From NCBI RefSeq assembly GCF_024296925.1, contig NZ_CP101125.1, positions 5,086,501-5,150,500 of the forward strand: a stretch of 64,000 nt of DNA, read 5' to 3'. The position numbers were made by a program, and so were the translations under genes. Positions 26,380-35,343 of this stretch are shown here, piece after piece; position 1 is the stretch's first letter; each line of letters begins with the position of its first letter. The notes under the pieces are model-generated. The model searched no databases. It saw nothing but the letters and a program-made list of their open reading frames with translations, and was not told the DNA's origin. The stretch comes from Pseudomonas nunensis (GTDB lineage: Bacteria; Pseudomonadota; Gammaproteobacteria; Pseudomonadales; Pseudomonadaceae).

Positions 26380-28713
26380 ATGCAACCGACTCGCCTCACC
26401 CCGCTGGCCCGCACCTTGCGCCAACTCTTGCTGGGCGCCAGCCTGAGCTTCGCCGCCGTCTCTTTGACTCAAGCCGCCGACGCCAAGCCGTACCACATCG
26501 CCCCCACCTCCCTGGAAAACGCCCTCAACCAGTTCGGCCGTGAAGCCGGGGTGCTGATTTCGTTTGGTTCGCAAGTCACCAGCGGCGTGAAAAGCCGTGG
26601 CCTGGAAGGCAACTACACGACGGAACAAGGTTTGAATGCGTTGCTCGAAGGCACCGGCCTGCAAGCCCGATCCGAGGGCAATAATGCATTCAGCCTGCAA
26701 CCGGCAGGCGACACCGCGCTAGAGCTGGGCACTTCGACAGTGGTCGGTGACTGGTTGGGGGATGCGGCGCAGATCAACGTGTTCGAACACCCCGGCGCGC
26801 GGGACGTGATCCGCCGTGAAGAGTTCGAACGCCAGGGCGCGACCCAGGCCAAGGACGTGCTTAACCGCATCCCCGGCGTCAACGCCCCGGACAACAATGG
26901 CACCGGCAGCCATGACATGGCGCTGAACTTCGGCATCCGCGGCCTCAACCCGCGCCTGGCCTCGCGCTCCACGGTGTTGATGGACGGCATTCCTGTGCCG
27001 TTCGCGCCTTACGGTCAGCCACAGTTGTCGTTCGCACCGATCAGTATGGGCAACATGGACGCAGTGGACGTGGTGCGTGGCGGCGGTGCGGTGCGTTATG
27101 GGCCGCAGAACGTCGGCGGCGTGGTCAACTTCGTGACCCGCGCGATTCCCGATGCGCCAACGGTCAAGGGCGGTTTCCAGACTGAAACCAGCCCGTCCTC
27201 CAGCCATGACGGCTTTAAGACCACCGGCAATCTGCTGGCCGGCGGCACCGCCGATAACGGCTTGGGCGGCGCGCTGCTGTATTCCGGCACTCGCGGTGGC
27301 GACTGGCGCGAACACAGCGATACCGAAATCGACGACCTGATCCTCAAGGGTAAATACCAGCTCGACGAGGCCAACAGTTTCAACGCCATGGCCCAGTATT
27401 ACGAAGGCAAGGCCGATATGCCCGGCGGCTTGAACGTCGCCGATTACGATGCCGATCCGTACCAGTCCACGCGCCCGAAAGACCAGTTCTGGGGTCGCCG
27501 CACGATGTTCAACTTCGGCTATCACTATCAGGAAGATCGCCGCGAATTCACCGCAAACACTTTCTTCACCAAAACCCTGCGCAGCGGTTATCTGGATCAG
27601 GGCACGTTTCTTTCGTTGTCGCCTCGCGAGTATTGGGTGCGTGGCCTGGAAACCCGTTTCGCCCAGGGCTTCGATCTTGGCCCGACCAGCCATGAAGTCG
27701 GCGTCGGCTAACGCTACATCAACGAGGCCGGCCACGAACTGCGCTACCGCACGCCGATTGCCAGCAATGAATTGCCGACCACCAACAGCCGCAACGACCG
27801 CGACACCCGTGGCGGCACTGAAGCCAATGCGTTCTTCGTCGATGACCGGATCGACATCGGCAAGTGGACCCTCACGCCGGGGATCCGCTACGAGATGATC
27901 GAGTCGCAACAGACCAACAACCTGACCAACGTGAAGTACAAGGGCGACTACAACACCGCGCTGCCGGCGTTGAACGTGCTCTATCACCTGACCGACAGCT
28001 GGAACCTCTACGCCAACACCGAAGGCTCGTTCGGTAGCGTGCAGTACAGCCAGATGCCCAACCGAGTGACCAGCGGCGAAGTCAAACCGGAGAAGGCCCG
28101 GACCTGGGAACTCGGCACTCGCTACGATAACGGCGCGCTCAGGGCGGAAATCGGTGCGTTCCTGATCAACTTCGACAACCAGTACGAAAGCAACCAGACC
28201 AACGACTCGGTGATCGCCCGGGGCGAGACGCGGCATCAGGGTATCGAGTCGAGCATCAACTATGCCCTCGATGACTTGAGCCCTGCATTGGCTGGTTTTG
28301 ATGTCTACGCCACTTACGCCTATGTGGACGCGACCATCCGCGAAGACGGACCGAACAAGGGCAATCGTGTGCCGTTCTCCTCAAAACATAAGGGCACGCT
28401 CGGCGTCGGTTATACCGAAGGCGCGTGGAAGCTGAACCTGGACAGCAGCTACCAGAGCGACCAGTTTGCCGACAACGCCAACACCTCGGAGGAAAGCGCC
28501 GACGGCAGCACCGGACGGATTCCGGGCTACATGCTGTTCAGCAGCCGCGCGGCGTATGACTTTGGGCCGAAGTTGTCGGATTTGAATGTGGCAGTGGGGG
28601 TGAAGAACATCTTCAACCACCAGTACTTCACTCGCTCGTTTGATGACAACAACAAGGGCAAGTACGTGGGAGAACCGCGCACGGTTTATGTGCAGACGTC
28701 GGTGGCGTTCTAA
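26380..28713 (+). pseudogene. fecA: Ferric dicitrate receptor FecA, interrupted by an in-frame stop codon
   Basis: The frame encodes a full-length, STN-containing FecA-type receptor of about 777 residues from ATG 26380 (AGGA upstream): signal peptide, STN domain (about 35-115), VVGDWLGDA, plug with VRGGGAVRYGPQNVGGVVNF, barrel to terminal Phe. It matches E. coli FecA, as I recall it, over long stretches (GARDVIRREEF, LYHLTDSWNLYANTEGSFG). A single TAA at 27709-27711 replaces the Tyr codon of the GVGYRY motif; the frame continues unbroken to 28713. The product stops at residue 443, within the barrel, so no working receptor is expected unless the stop is suppressed or a base error. Confidence 0.92.
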
Positions 28714-28740
28714 GCAATGAATATCTCGCAACCATGCGAC

Positions 28741-28890
28741 CTGTAGCAGCTGTCGAGCACCGCGAGGCAGCGTTCGGCTGCGCAGCAGTCGCAAAATCAG
28801 GCAGTGCGGTGATTCAGGCAAACCGCGTGCTCAGGGTTTACGACTGCTGCGCAGCCGAACGCTGCCTCGCGGTGCTCGACAGCTGCTACG
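28741..28890. repeat. Long inverted repeat, TGTAGCAGCTGTCGAGC type
   Basis: Arms of about 50 bases beginning CTGTAGCAGCTGTCGAGCAC are separated by a loop of similar length, just downstream of fecA. A related class is at 53127-53291. Confidence 0.88.
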
Positions 28891-28921
28891 GGGGTTGCGT
28901 TGCGTTGAGGGGCACAAACAA

Positions 28922-28949
28922 AAACGGGCCTGCATAAGCAGGCCCGTTT
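28922..28949. terminator. Bidirectional terminator between fecA and the HPF-like gene
   Basis: A perfect hairpin, AAACGGGCCTGC-ATAA-GCAGGCCCGTTT, with A/T runs on both sides, lies between the converging genes. Confidence 0.88.
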
Positions 28950-28980
28950 GTCAGTGGAAGGGTAAAAAGTGAATCAGGCC

Positions 28981-29388
28981 TCAGCCGTTTTGTGCAGCCT
29001 GTTCGTTTTCGAGAAATTCATCTTCCAGCAGCGCATCGGCTGCAACTCTCTCGAATGGCACCACAGCGGCACGTGGTTTGCCCCGCAGTTTGCCGAACAG
29101 ATGCTCTAGTGCGTGTTCAAGTTTTTCAGCCGCCCCGTCGATCGCTTGTTCAAGGGTATCGGCTTTATGGGTCACGGAAATTGGTTGATGGCCTTTAGGC
29201 CGCGCTTCCAGCTGGCAGCGCATGTCATGCGGTCCGGGCTTGTCGCCGTTTTCGTCCCGCAAGTGAACCTCAACGCGGGTCAGGTCCTCTTCGTAACGTT
29301 CGAGCGTGCTCTCAATGGTAGTACGTACCCACTCCTCCAGTCGGATGCTGCTTTGAATATGGTTATCACTGTTGACTTGGATTTGCAT
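28981..29388 (-). CDS. HPF/RaiA-family ribosome-associated translation inhibitor
   Basis: A 135-residue protein with the beta-alpha pattern of the HPF/YfiA family: an N-terminal strand MQIQVNSDNHIQSS, helix WVRTTIESTLERYEEDLTRVEVHLRDEN, and a second helix DTLEQAIDGAAEKLEHALEHLFGK. Such proteins bind the ribosome decoding region to hibernate or protect it under stress. The acidic C-terminal tail is longer than in the classical short HPF. AAGGG precedes the ATG. It is monocistronic and converges on fecA across a terminator. Confidence 0.85.
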   Translation of the reverse strand: MQIQVNSDNHIQSSIRLEEWVRTTIESTLERYEEDLTRVEVHLRDENGDKPGPHDMRCQLEARPKGHQPISVTHKADTLEQAIDGAAEKLEHALEHLFGKLRGKPRAAVVPFERVAADALLEDEFLENEQAAQNG

Positions 29389-29601
29389 AGTTCATCCCTT
29401 ATTTCAGCTAGCTCGCGAGAGGCCGATCGGCTGGCCCTTGGGCGTCATCACCGTGACCTCTTACTTACACAATCGGTGTGTGCGCAGAACATTTCAACCC
29501 CTAAAAAAAGATAAATATGGATTCGCAAAAAAAGCCGGACAACGGCCAAAAGCGCTGTTAAGGTCGGGAGTTGGGTCGCAACGCTTCTTTGTCACAATTC
29601 C

Positions 29602-30549
29602 TCACATCTGCTGCTCCGCCAGTGGATGCAGACTCCGAAAAATCCCCGCCTCTTCCACCAGCCAGTCATGCACCGCCCGCACGCCCGGATGGCTCAGCGC
29701 CCCTGGCGCATACAGCAGCACGTAGCGTTTGTGGTTCGGCACCGCCAGGCCAAACGGCACGATTAACGTCCCCCGCTCCAACTCATCGTTCAGTAGCGTA
29801 CGCCGCGCAATCGCCACGCCCATGCCGGCAATTGCCGCTTCGATGGTCAGGTGATTGCGATTGAAGGTGTGCCCGCGCCGTACGTCGGCGCCCTCGAAGC
29901 CGATGGCGTTGAGGTAGAACTCCCATTCCGCGTACTCGTAACTGCCACGCCAGGCGGTGATGTCGTGCAGCAAGGGGAAATGCACAAGGTCTGCCGGGCC
30001 GTGCAGCGGCGGGCGACCGCGCAACAGGCTCGGCGCGCACACCGGGAAGATCTGCTCGTCGAGCAAGGCTGTGGATAACAATCCGGGATAACTGCCGTCG
30101 TTCAGGTCGATGGCCAAGTCGAAGTCGCCCTCGTGCAACGGCACGCTGCTGTCCTCGGCCACCAGGCGCAGCTGAATGTCCGGGAATCGTTGCTGCAAAC
30201 GTGGCAGGCGCGGGGTCAGCCACTTGCTCAGGAAGGATGGAATCGAGCGCAACCGCAAAATCCCGCTGATCATCCCGGCGTCCAGTCGTCGCAATTCCGC
30301 ATCGATGCTGCCGTAAGCCTCGTTGACGGTGATGGCCAGTCGCTGGCCCTCAGCGCTCAATTCCACGCCACGCGCGCGCCGATGAAACAGGCGAAAGCCC
30401 AGGCGCTCTTCCAGTTGTCGGATTTGCTGGCTGACCGCACCCGGCGTGATGTGCAGTTCTTCGGCGCAACGGGTGAACGACAAGTGCCGCGCGGCACAGG
30501 AAAACACGTGCAACCAGGCGTAAGTCTGGGCGTGTAATTGACGACTCAT
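29602..30549 (-). CDS. LysR family regulator of serine catabolism (GcvA/DsdC-like)
   Basis: A 315-residue LysR regulator of the GcvA branch: [40 protein letters not shown] and the [18 protein letters not shown] wing, then an effector domain. It is divergent from sdaA at 30685 with a 135-base shared promoter region, so it probably controls L-serine dehydratase and the serine transporter. The regulator-target pairing is inferred from position. Confidence 0.88.
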   Translation of the reverse strand: MSRQLHAQTYAWLHVFSCAARHLSFTRCAEELHITPGAVSQQIRQLEERLGFRLFHRRARGVELSAEGQRLAITVNEAYGSIDAELRRLDAGMISGILRLRSIPSFLSKWLTPRLPRLQQRFPDIQLRLVAEDSSVPLHEGDFDLAIDLNDGSYPGLLSTALLDEQIFPVCAPSLLRGRPPLHGPADLVHFPLLHDITAWRGSYEYAEWEFYLNAIGFEGADVRRGHTFNRNHLTIEAAIAGMGVAIARRTLLNDELERGTLIVPFGLAVPNHKRYVLLYAPGALSHPGVRAVHDWLVEEAGIFRSLHPLAEQQM

Positions 30550-30684
30550 CGTTTAGTCCTGCTAAAGGCTGTCTTAGGAAGTTTCGTTGGTCACGTAGGA
30601 CCGAGGTGGGCAGTATCGCCGACATTGCGCTTGTCCTACAAAAATGGCAGCGATTTCTCTTCCATTGCTTGTATAGGCTTTAGC

Positions 30685-32061
30685 ATGGCTATCAGTGTTT
30701 TCGATCTCTTCAAAGTTGGCATCGGTCCGTCCAGCTCCCACACCGTGGGCCCGATGCGCGCCGCCGCGACCTTCGCCCAAGCCTTGATTGACCAGCAATT
30801 GCTGGCCGACGTACGGCGCGTGGAAATCCGTCTCTACGGTTCCCTGTCGGCCACCGGCGTCGGTCATGCCACCGACCGCGCCTGCGTCATGGGCTTGATG
30901 GGCGAGTGGCCGGACAGCATCGATCCGACCAGCATCGATAGCCGCATCCAGCACCTGCGCGAAACCGGCGAACTGTCACTGGCTGGCAACACCACGATTG
31001 CCTTCAACTGGCAACGCGATCTCCTGCTGCTCGACGAGAGCCTGCCCTACCACCCCAATGCGATGTCTCTTACAGCCTTTGGCGAAACCGGTGAGTTGTG
31101 GGAGCAAACGTACTACTCGGTTGGCGGCGGTTTCATCATCGAAGCAGCCGAAGCCGAGTCCGGCATCGCGCCGACCAGCGACGTGGTGCTGCCCTACGAT
31201 TTCTCCAGCGCCGCCGAGTTGCTCAAGCTGTGCAACCAGCATGGCCTGCGGGTTTCCGAGTTGATGATGGAAAACGAGCGGGCCTGGCGCAGCGACGCCG
31301 AGATCCGCCAGGGCTTGCTGCATATCTGGTCGGTGATGCGCGAGTGCGTCGAACAAGGCCTGCTGCATGAAGGCATCCTGCCCGGCGGTCTGAATGTTCC
31401 GCGTCGCGCGGCGAAATTGCACCGCAGTCTGTTGGAAATCGGCAAACCGAATGTCATCACTTCGACGCTGTCGGCGATGGAATGGGTCAACCTGTTCGCC
31501 CTCGCCGTGAACGAAGAAAACGCGGCGGGCGGACGGATGGTCACCGCACCTACCAACGGCGCGGCGGGGATCATTCCGGCGGTGCTGCACTACTACATGA
31601 AATTCAACCCGGACGCGTCTGACGATGACGTGGTCGCGTTCTTTCTGGGCGCGGCGGCCGTCGGCATTCTGTGCAAGAAAAACGCCTCGATCTCCGGTGC
31701 CGAAGTTGGCTGCCAGGGTGAAGTCGGCTCCGCCTGCGCGATGGCTGCTGCGGGTTTGGCCGACGTGCTCGGCGCAACGCCCGAGCAACTGGAAAACGCA
31801 GCTGAAATCGGACTGGAACATAACCTAGGCCTGACCTGCGACCCGGTCGGCGGCCTGGTGCAAGTGCCGTGCATCGAGCGCAATGCCATCGCGGCAGTCA
31901 AGGCGATCAACGCCACGCAAATGGCCCTGCGCGGCGACGGCAAGCACTTCATTTCCCTGGACCGAGTGATCCGCACCATGCGCGATACCGGCGCCGATAT
32001 GCACGACAAATACAAAGAGACTTCACGGGGCGGCCTGGCGGTGAGCTGGGTGGAGTGCTGA
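30685..32061 (+). CDS. sdaA: L-serine ammonia-lyase (iron-sulfur L-serine dehydratase)
   Basis: A 458-residue cytoplasmic enzyme deaminating L-serine to pyruvate and ammonia. The single-chain form is complete: the beta domain starts [21 protein letters not shown] and the alpha domain contains the catalytic and cluster-binding region [20 protein letters not shown], and [21 protein letters not shown], whose cysteines ligate the 4Fe-4S cluster. The ATG at 30685 has only a weak ribosome site, but it begins the family's conserved start. It is followed 63 bases later by a serine transporter gene. Confidence 0.95.
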   Translation: MAISVFDLFKVGIGPSSSHTVGPMRAAATFAQALIDQQLLADVRRVEIRLYGSLSATGVGHATDRACVMGLMGEWPDSIDPTSIDSRIQHLRETGELSLAGNTTIAFNWQRDLLLLDESLPYHPNAMSLTAFGETGELWEQTYYSVGGGFIIEAAEAESGIAPTSDVVLPYDFSSAAELLKLCNQHGLRVSELMMENERAWRSDAEIRQGLLHIWSVMRECVEQGLLHEGILPGGLNVPRRAAKLHRSLLEIGKPNVITSTLSAMEWVNLFALAVNEENAAGGRMVTAPTNGAAGIIPAVLHYYMKFNPDASDDDVVAFFLGAAAVGILCKKNASISGAEVGCQGEVGSACAMAAAGLADVLGATPEQLENAAEIGLEHNLGLTCDPVGGLVQVPCIERNAIAAVKAINATQMALRGDGKHFISLDRVIRTMRDTGADMHDKYKETSRGGLAVSWVEC

Positions 32062-32124
32062 GGCGCACTTCCGACCGTCCGTAACGCGTGAGCCCGAGCA
32101 AGAATAATAACGAGGCCAAAAACG

Positions 32125-33426
32125 ATGACCGATGTACGTACACCTGCTGCCGATAACCCTGCTGTAGACCTTACACGCGATAGCGAAATTGCCCACAAAG
32201 GCTGGAGTAAATTCGACACCACCTGGATGCTTGGCCTCTATGGCACGGCGATCGGCGCGGGCACGTTGTTCCTGCCGATCAACGCCGGTGTCGGTGGTTT
32301 CTGGCCGCTGTTGATCCTCGCGTTGCTGGCGTTCCCGATGACTTTCTTTGCCCACCGAGGCCTGACCCGCTTCGTGCTGTCCGGGCGTTCGGGCGACATC
32401 ACGGAAGTGGTGGAGGAACACTTCGGCATCGGCGCCGGCAAGCTGATCACGCTGCTGTATTTCTTCGCGATCTTCCCGATTCTGCTGGTGTACAGCGTGG
32501 CGCTGACCAACACCCTGAGCAGTTTCATGGAGCACCAGTTGCACATCGCCCCGCCGCCCCGGGCGATCCTTTCGCTGGTGCTGATCCTCGGCTTGATGGC
32601 GATCGTGCGTTGCGGTCAGGGCGTCATCGTCAAATGCATGAGCGTGCTGGTTTACCCGTTCGTCGCCGCGTTGCTGCTGCTCGGCCTGAGCCTGATCCCG
32701 AACTGGAACGGCGCGTTCTTCGCCACCGCCAGCGAAGGCATGCCGCTGCCGTTGTTCTTCAAGACGCTGTGGCTGGCGATTCCGGTGATGGTGTTCTCGT
32801 TCAACCATTCGCCAATCATCTCGGCGTTTGCGGTCGATCAAAAGCAGCGCTACGGCGCCCAGGCAGAACGTAAAAGCAGCGGCATCCTCGCCATCGCCCA
32901 CGCGATGATGGTGGTGACGGTGATGTTCTTCTGCTTCAGTTGCGTGCTGGCCCTGTCGCCGGCTGATCTGGCCGCCGCCAAGGCGCAGAACATCTCGATC
33001 CTGTCGTACCTGGCCAACCACTTCCAGACCCCGGTCATCGCTTACGCCGCGCCGTTGATTGCGCTGGTGGCGATCACCAAATCTTTCCTGGGCCACTACA
33101 TCGGCGCCAGCGAAGGCTTTCAAGGCTTGATCGTGAAAAGCCTGCGCGGCCGTGGCCGGGTGATGTCGTCGAGCTGGCTGAACCGCATCACTGCGCTGTT
33201 CATGATTCTCAGCTGCTGGGCCGTGGCCACGTTCAACCCGAGCATCCTCGGCATGATCGAAACCCTCGGCGGGCCGATCATCGCGTGCCTGTTGTTCCTG
33301 ATGCCGATGTACGCGATCCGCCGCGTGCCGGCCTTGCGCCAGTACTCCGGCCAGGCTTCGAATGTGTTCGTGGTGTTGATCGGCTTGATTGCACTGTCTG
33401 CGATCATCTATTCATTCCTGCCCTGA
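32125..33426 (+). CDS. HAAAP-family serine/threonine transporter (SdaC-like)
   Basis: A 433-residue inner-membrane permease with 11 hydrophobic helices, beginning with the family signature DTTWMLGLYGTAIGAGTLFLP. Conserved FSFNHSPIISAF and the LGHYIGASEG stretch place it with SdaC/TdcC proton-coupled serine-threonine transporters. It follows sdaA on the same strand, giving an uptake-plus-deamination unit, and ends at a strong terminator. Confidence 0.92.
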   Translation: MTDVRTPAADNPAVDLTRDSEIAHKGWSKFDTTWMLGLYGTAIGAGTLFLPINAGVGGFWPLLILALLAFPMTFFAHRGLTRFVLSGRSGDITEVVEEHFGIGAGKLITLLYFFAIFPILLVYSVALTNTLSSFMEHQLHIAPPPRAILSLVLILGLMAIVRCGQGVIVKCMSVLVYPFVAALLLLGLSLIPNWNGAFFATASEGMPLPLFFKTLWLAIPVMVFSFNHSPIISAFAVDQKQRYGAQAERKSSGILAIAHAMMVVTVMFFCFSCVLALSPADLAAAKAQNISILSYLANHFQTPVIAYAAPLIALVAITKSFLGHYIGASEGFQGLIVKSLRGRGRVMSSSWLNRITALFMILSCWAVATFNPSILGMIETLGGPIIACLLFLMPMYAIRRVPALRQYSGQASNVFVVLIGLIALSAIIYSFLP

Positions 33427-33443
33427 ATCGGGCAGATAAAAAT

Positions 33444-33474
33444 ACGGCGGGCCATAGTGCCCGCCGTTTTTTTG
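33444..33474 (+). terminator. Terminator of the sdaA-transporter unit
   Basis: ACGGCGGGC and GCCCGCCGT form a hairpin with a CATAGT loop and a following run of seven T residues. Confidence 0.93.
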
Positions 33475-33636
33475 CCGTGATCATTGTCCGACAGTTTTCC
33501 CGGCATGGCCCTTGCTACATCCGTTATGCGACACGGACGAAAGCGCATGAACATGGAATGCCGATGGTCTGGTATTGCGAACCAACCCGATCACGGCCGG
33601 TCAACAACTGCACGTTCAATCAGGCGGTGACGCATC

Positions 33637-33954
33637 ATGGACAACCCTTTTCAGCTCATTACCGATGCCTTTGCGCCGGACTATCAGATCAACCTGAGCA
33701 TTCAGGGGCTGGACGGCAGCATCATGCTGACCCTCTCCAACAGTGGCCGCGTGGTCGCCAAACGCATGATCAGCGCCGAACAGCGCAACGACCCCAAGCG
33801 CCTCAAGCGCCTGGTGCAAAGCATTCAGTTCGGCATCGCCATCGAACAGGGCCACAGCGCCATGGCCATCCTCGAAGCCATGACCGACGGCGACAATCGC
33901 AACCTGCCGCCGCCTCAAGTCAAAGGTCACGCACGGCCAGCCATGCGCCTTTAG
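33637..33954 (+). CDS. DUF3509 family protein
   Basis: A 105-residue soluble protein of the Pseudomonas DUF3509 family: MDNPFQLITDAF, a beta-rich centre DGSIMLTLSNSGRVVAKRMIS and a helix RLKRLVQSIQFGIAIEQG. Function unknown. The ATG follows a GGTGACGC context with a modest ribosome site. Its stop codon overlaps a relic of the psiE 3' end on the other strand (33951-33977). Confidence 0.82.
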   Translation: MDNPFQLITDAFAPDYQINLSIQGLDGSIMLTLSNSGRVVAKRMISAEQRNDPKRLKRLVQSIQFGIAIEQGHSAMAILEAMTDGDNRNLPPPQVKGHARPAMRL

Positions 33955-33977
33955 AGCTCGCCCTTCTCCCCTTCCGG
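33951..33977 (-). pseudogene. Short relic resembling the psiE 3' end
   Basis: On the reverse strand these 27 bases read PEGEKGEL followed by a stop, against PEVEKGEL-stop at the true psiE end (34122-34148); AGCTCGCCCTTCTC is identical in both. The intervening 144 bases are AT-rich, unlike the flanks. This suggests an insertion at the psiE 3' end or a tandem duplication. The match is short, hence limited confidence. Confidence 0.55.
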
Positions 33978-34121
33978 GCACTGATCGGTCGGAAGGGAAG
34001 CGGTGACTATCACATGTCTATTCATCAGAATATTCAGCATAAAAAGCATATTTACTGTGCAGCAAATATAGCTTTAAGCGAATCCAGCGCTGACCCCATC
34101 CTTAGGCAAGGCATGAATTTG

Positions 34122-34622
34122 TCAAAGCTCGCCCTTCTCGACCTCGGGATGTTCACTGGAACCCGTGCCGATCTTGCGCTGCGGGTTCTCGATCTTCACC
34201 GAGGGAAATTGTGACGAGGCGTAACGCACCACCAGAATCGAAAACGCCAGCAGCAGAATCCCGCCGCACAGGTAGATGATGCCGATGTCCGGCGGGTTGT
34301 GGTGCGAGACGTTGGAAATCAGCAGTCGCGTCAGCGCAGTGATCGCCACGTAGATCAGGAAGCGCACCGGCATGTGGTTGGTCTTGAAGTAAATCCCGAC
34401 CATTGCCCCCAATTCCAGGTAGATGAACAGCAGCAGGATGTCATCGATCTTGATGTGCCCCGCCTCGATCATCTGCAAGAATTCCATCACCGCCGCCCAT
34501 GCGGTCACCGCTCCGATGGCGAACAGCGCCAGGTAGTGGAAGGTCTCGACGAACAGGTTGCCCAGTGACTCGGCCAGTTGATGCACGTTTTGCCGCAGGT
34601 TCTCGGCCCAGTTGATTTTCAC
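34122..34622 (-). CDS. psiE: PsiE-like phosphate-starvation membrane protein
   Basis: A 166-residue inner-membrane protein with four transmembrane helices. It shows the PsiE pattern FHYLALFAIGAVTAWAA, DDILLLFIYLELGAMVGIYF, MPVRFLIYVAITALTRLLI and GGILLLAFSILVVRYAS, with a conserved acidic DDILLLFIYLE helix. psiE is phosphate-starvation inducible in E. coli; its activity is unknown. The C-terminal tail is polar. It converges on the DUF3509 gene. Confidence 0.9.
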   Translation of the reverse strand: MKINWAENLRQNVHQLAESLGNLFVETFHYLALFAIGAVTAWAAVMEFLQMIEAGHIKIDDILLLFIYLELGAMVGIYFKTNHMPVRFLIYVAITALTRLLISNVSHHNPPDIGIIYLCGGILLLAFSILVVRYASSQFPSVKIENPQRKIGTGSSEHPEVEKGEL

Positions 34623-34939
34623 GATGATTCTTCCTTAGCTCGGTTCGAGCGGATGATGCGGGTTGGACGTGACGGTTGTTCTGCATGCAGAAAAAAGGCC
34701 AGAGGCTGCCGCAACATGATGGCGATGTGCTCTAAAACCCGCGCCGTGGCGTTTGGTCGCACCCTTGTGGGAGCGAGCCTGCTCGCGAATGAAACGACAC
34801 GGTGCACCTGAACAAATGCCAATTTCGGTCTACATTGAAATGCCACTACCCAAAGCGCAGGGATTCGCTTATCCTTTTCGCTGTATATAGATACAGTAGT
34901 CGCGAAGACAACTTAATGTGAAGGCATGTGAGGTGGTGA
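34623..34939. other. Intergenic region psiE-yebG
   Basis: This 317-base divergent gap holds the psiE promoter side, a single unpaired REP copy near 34764-34789 (CTTGTGGGAGCGAGCCTGCT) and the LexA box of yebG. Nothing else was recognised. Confidence 0.7.
34881..34896 (+). promoter_or_regulatory. LexA (SOS) box of yebG
   Basis: CTGTATATAGATACAG fits the gamma-proteobacterial LexA consensus CTGT-N8-ACAG exactly and lies 44 bases before the yebG start. Confidence 0.92.
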
Positions 34940-35281
34940 ATGGCCGTCGAAGTGGTATACCGCAGCAGCCGAGATCTGGAGCGCTTGTTCATGGATAAAG
35001 CCGAAGCTGACCGTCATGACAAAATGCTCGAACTGGCCGAATTGCTGGCTGAAGTGTTGCAAAAAGCCGTGCCGTCCCTGAGCGAGCAGCAAGTGGAAGA
35101 AGCCGGGATTTATATGGCGAAGAACCGCGATGTGTTCGCCAAGGCGTTCAAGAGCCAGCCGGACGCCTTGTCCGAATTGCTGAGCGCGCCTGCTGAAGTC
35201 GTTGAAACAGCGAAACCTGAAGAGGTGGCTGAAGCCGCCGAGCCGGTCAAGCCTGCGAAAGCAGTCAAAGCCGTCAAGTAA
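34940..35281 (+). CDS. yebG: YebG family SOS-inducible protein
   Basis: A 113-residue small protein of the YebG family: MAVEVVYRSSRDLERLF, KAEADRHDKMLELAELLAEVL and a helical middle, then a low-complexity Ala/Glu/Lys/Pro/Val tail (KPAKAVKAVK) that is longer than in E. coli. YebG is damage-inducible, with unproven molecular role. The perfect LexA box upstream supports SOS control. A terminator follows. Confidence 0.9.
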   Translation: MAVEVVYRSSRDLERLFMDKAEADRHDKMLELAELLAEVLQKAVPSLSEQQVEEAGIYMAKNRDVFAKAFKSQPDALSELLSAPAEVVETAKPEEVAEAAEPVKPAKAVKAVK

Positions 35282-35299
35282 GCAGAGCCCGAATTGAAT

Positions 35300-35332
35300 A
35301 GGCCCTGAGTCGAATGGCTCAGGGCCTTTTTA
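35300..35332 (+). terminator. Terminator of yebG
   Basis: AGGCCCTGAG and CTCAGGGCCT form a ten-pair stem followed by TTTTT. Confidence 0.93.
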
Positions 35333-35343
35333 ATGACCGGAAA

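Noticed and set aside
27772..28713. Second independent TonB receptor gene downstream of the fecA stop
   Set aside because: Its frame is the same as the upstream part and the protein continues the FecA barrel across one stop codon; it is one interrupted gene, not two.
34014..34214. Small open frame in the AT-rich segment before psiE
   Set aside because: It has no ribosome site and no family resemblance, and its 3' half is antisense to the psiE coding sequence.
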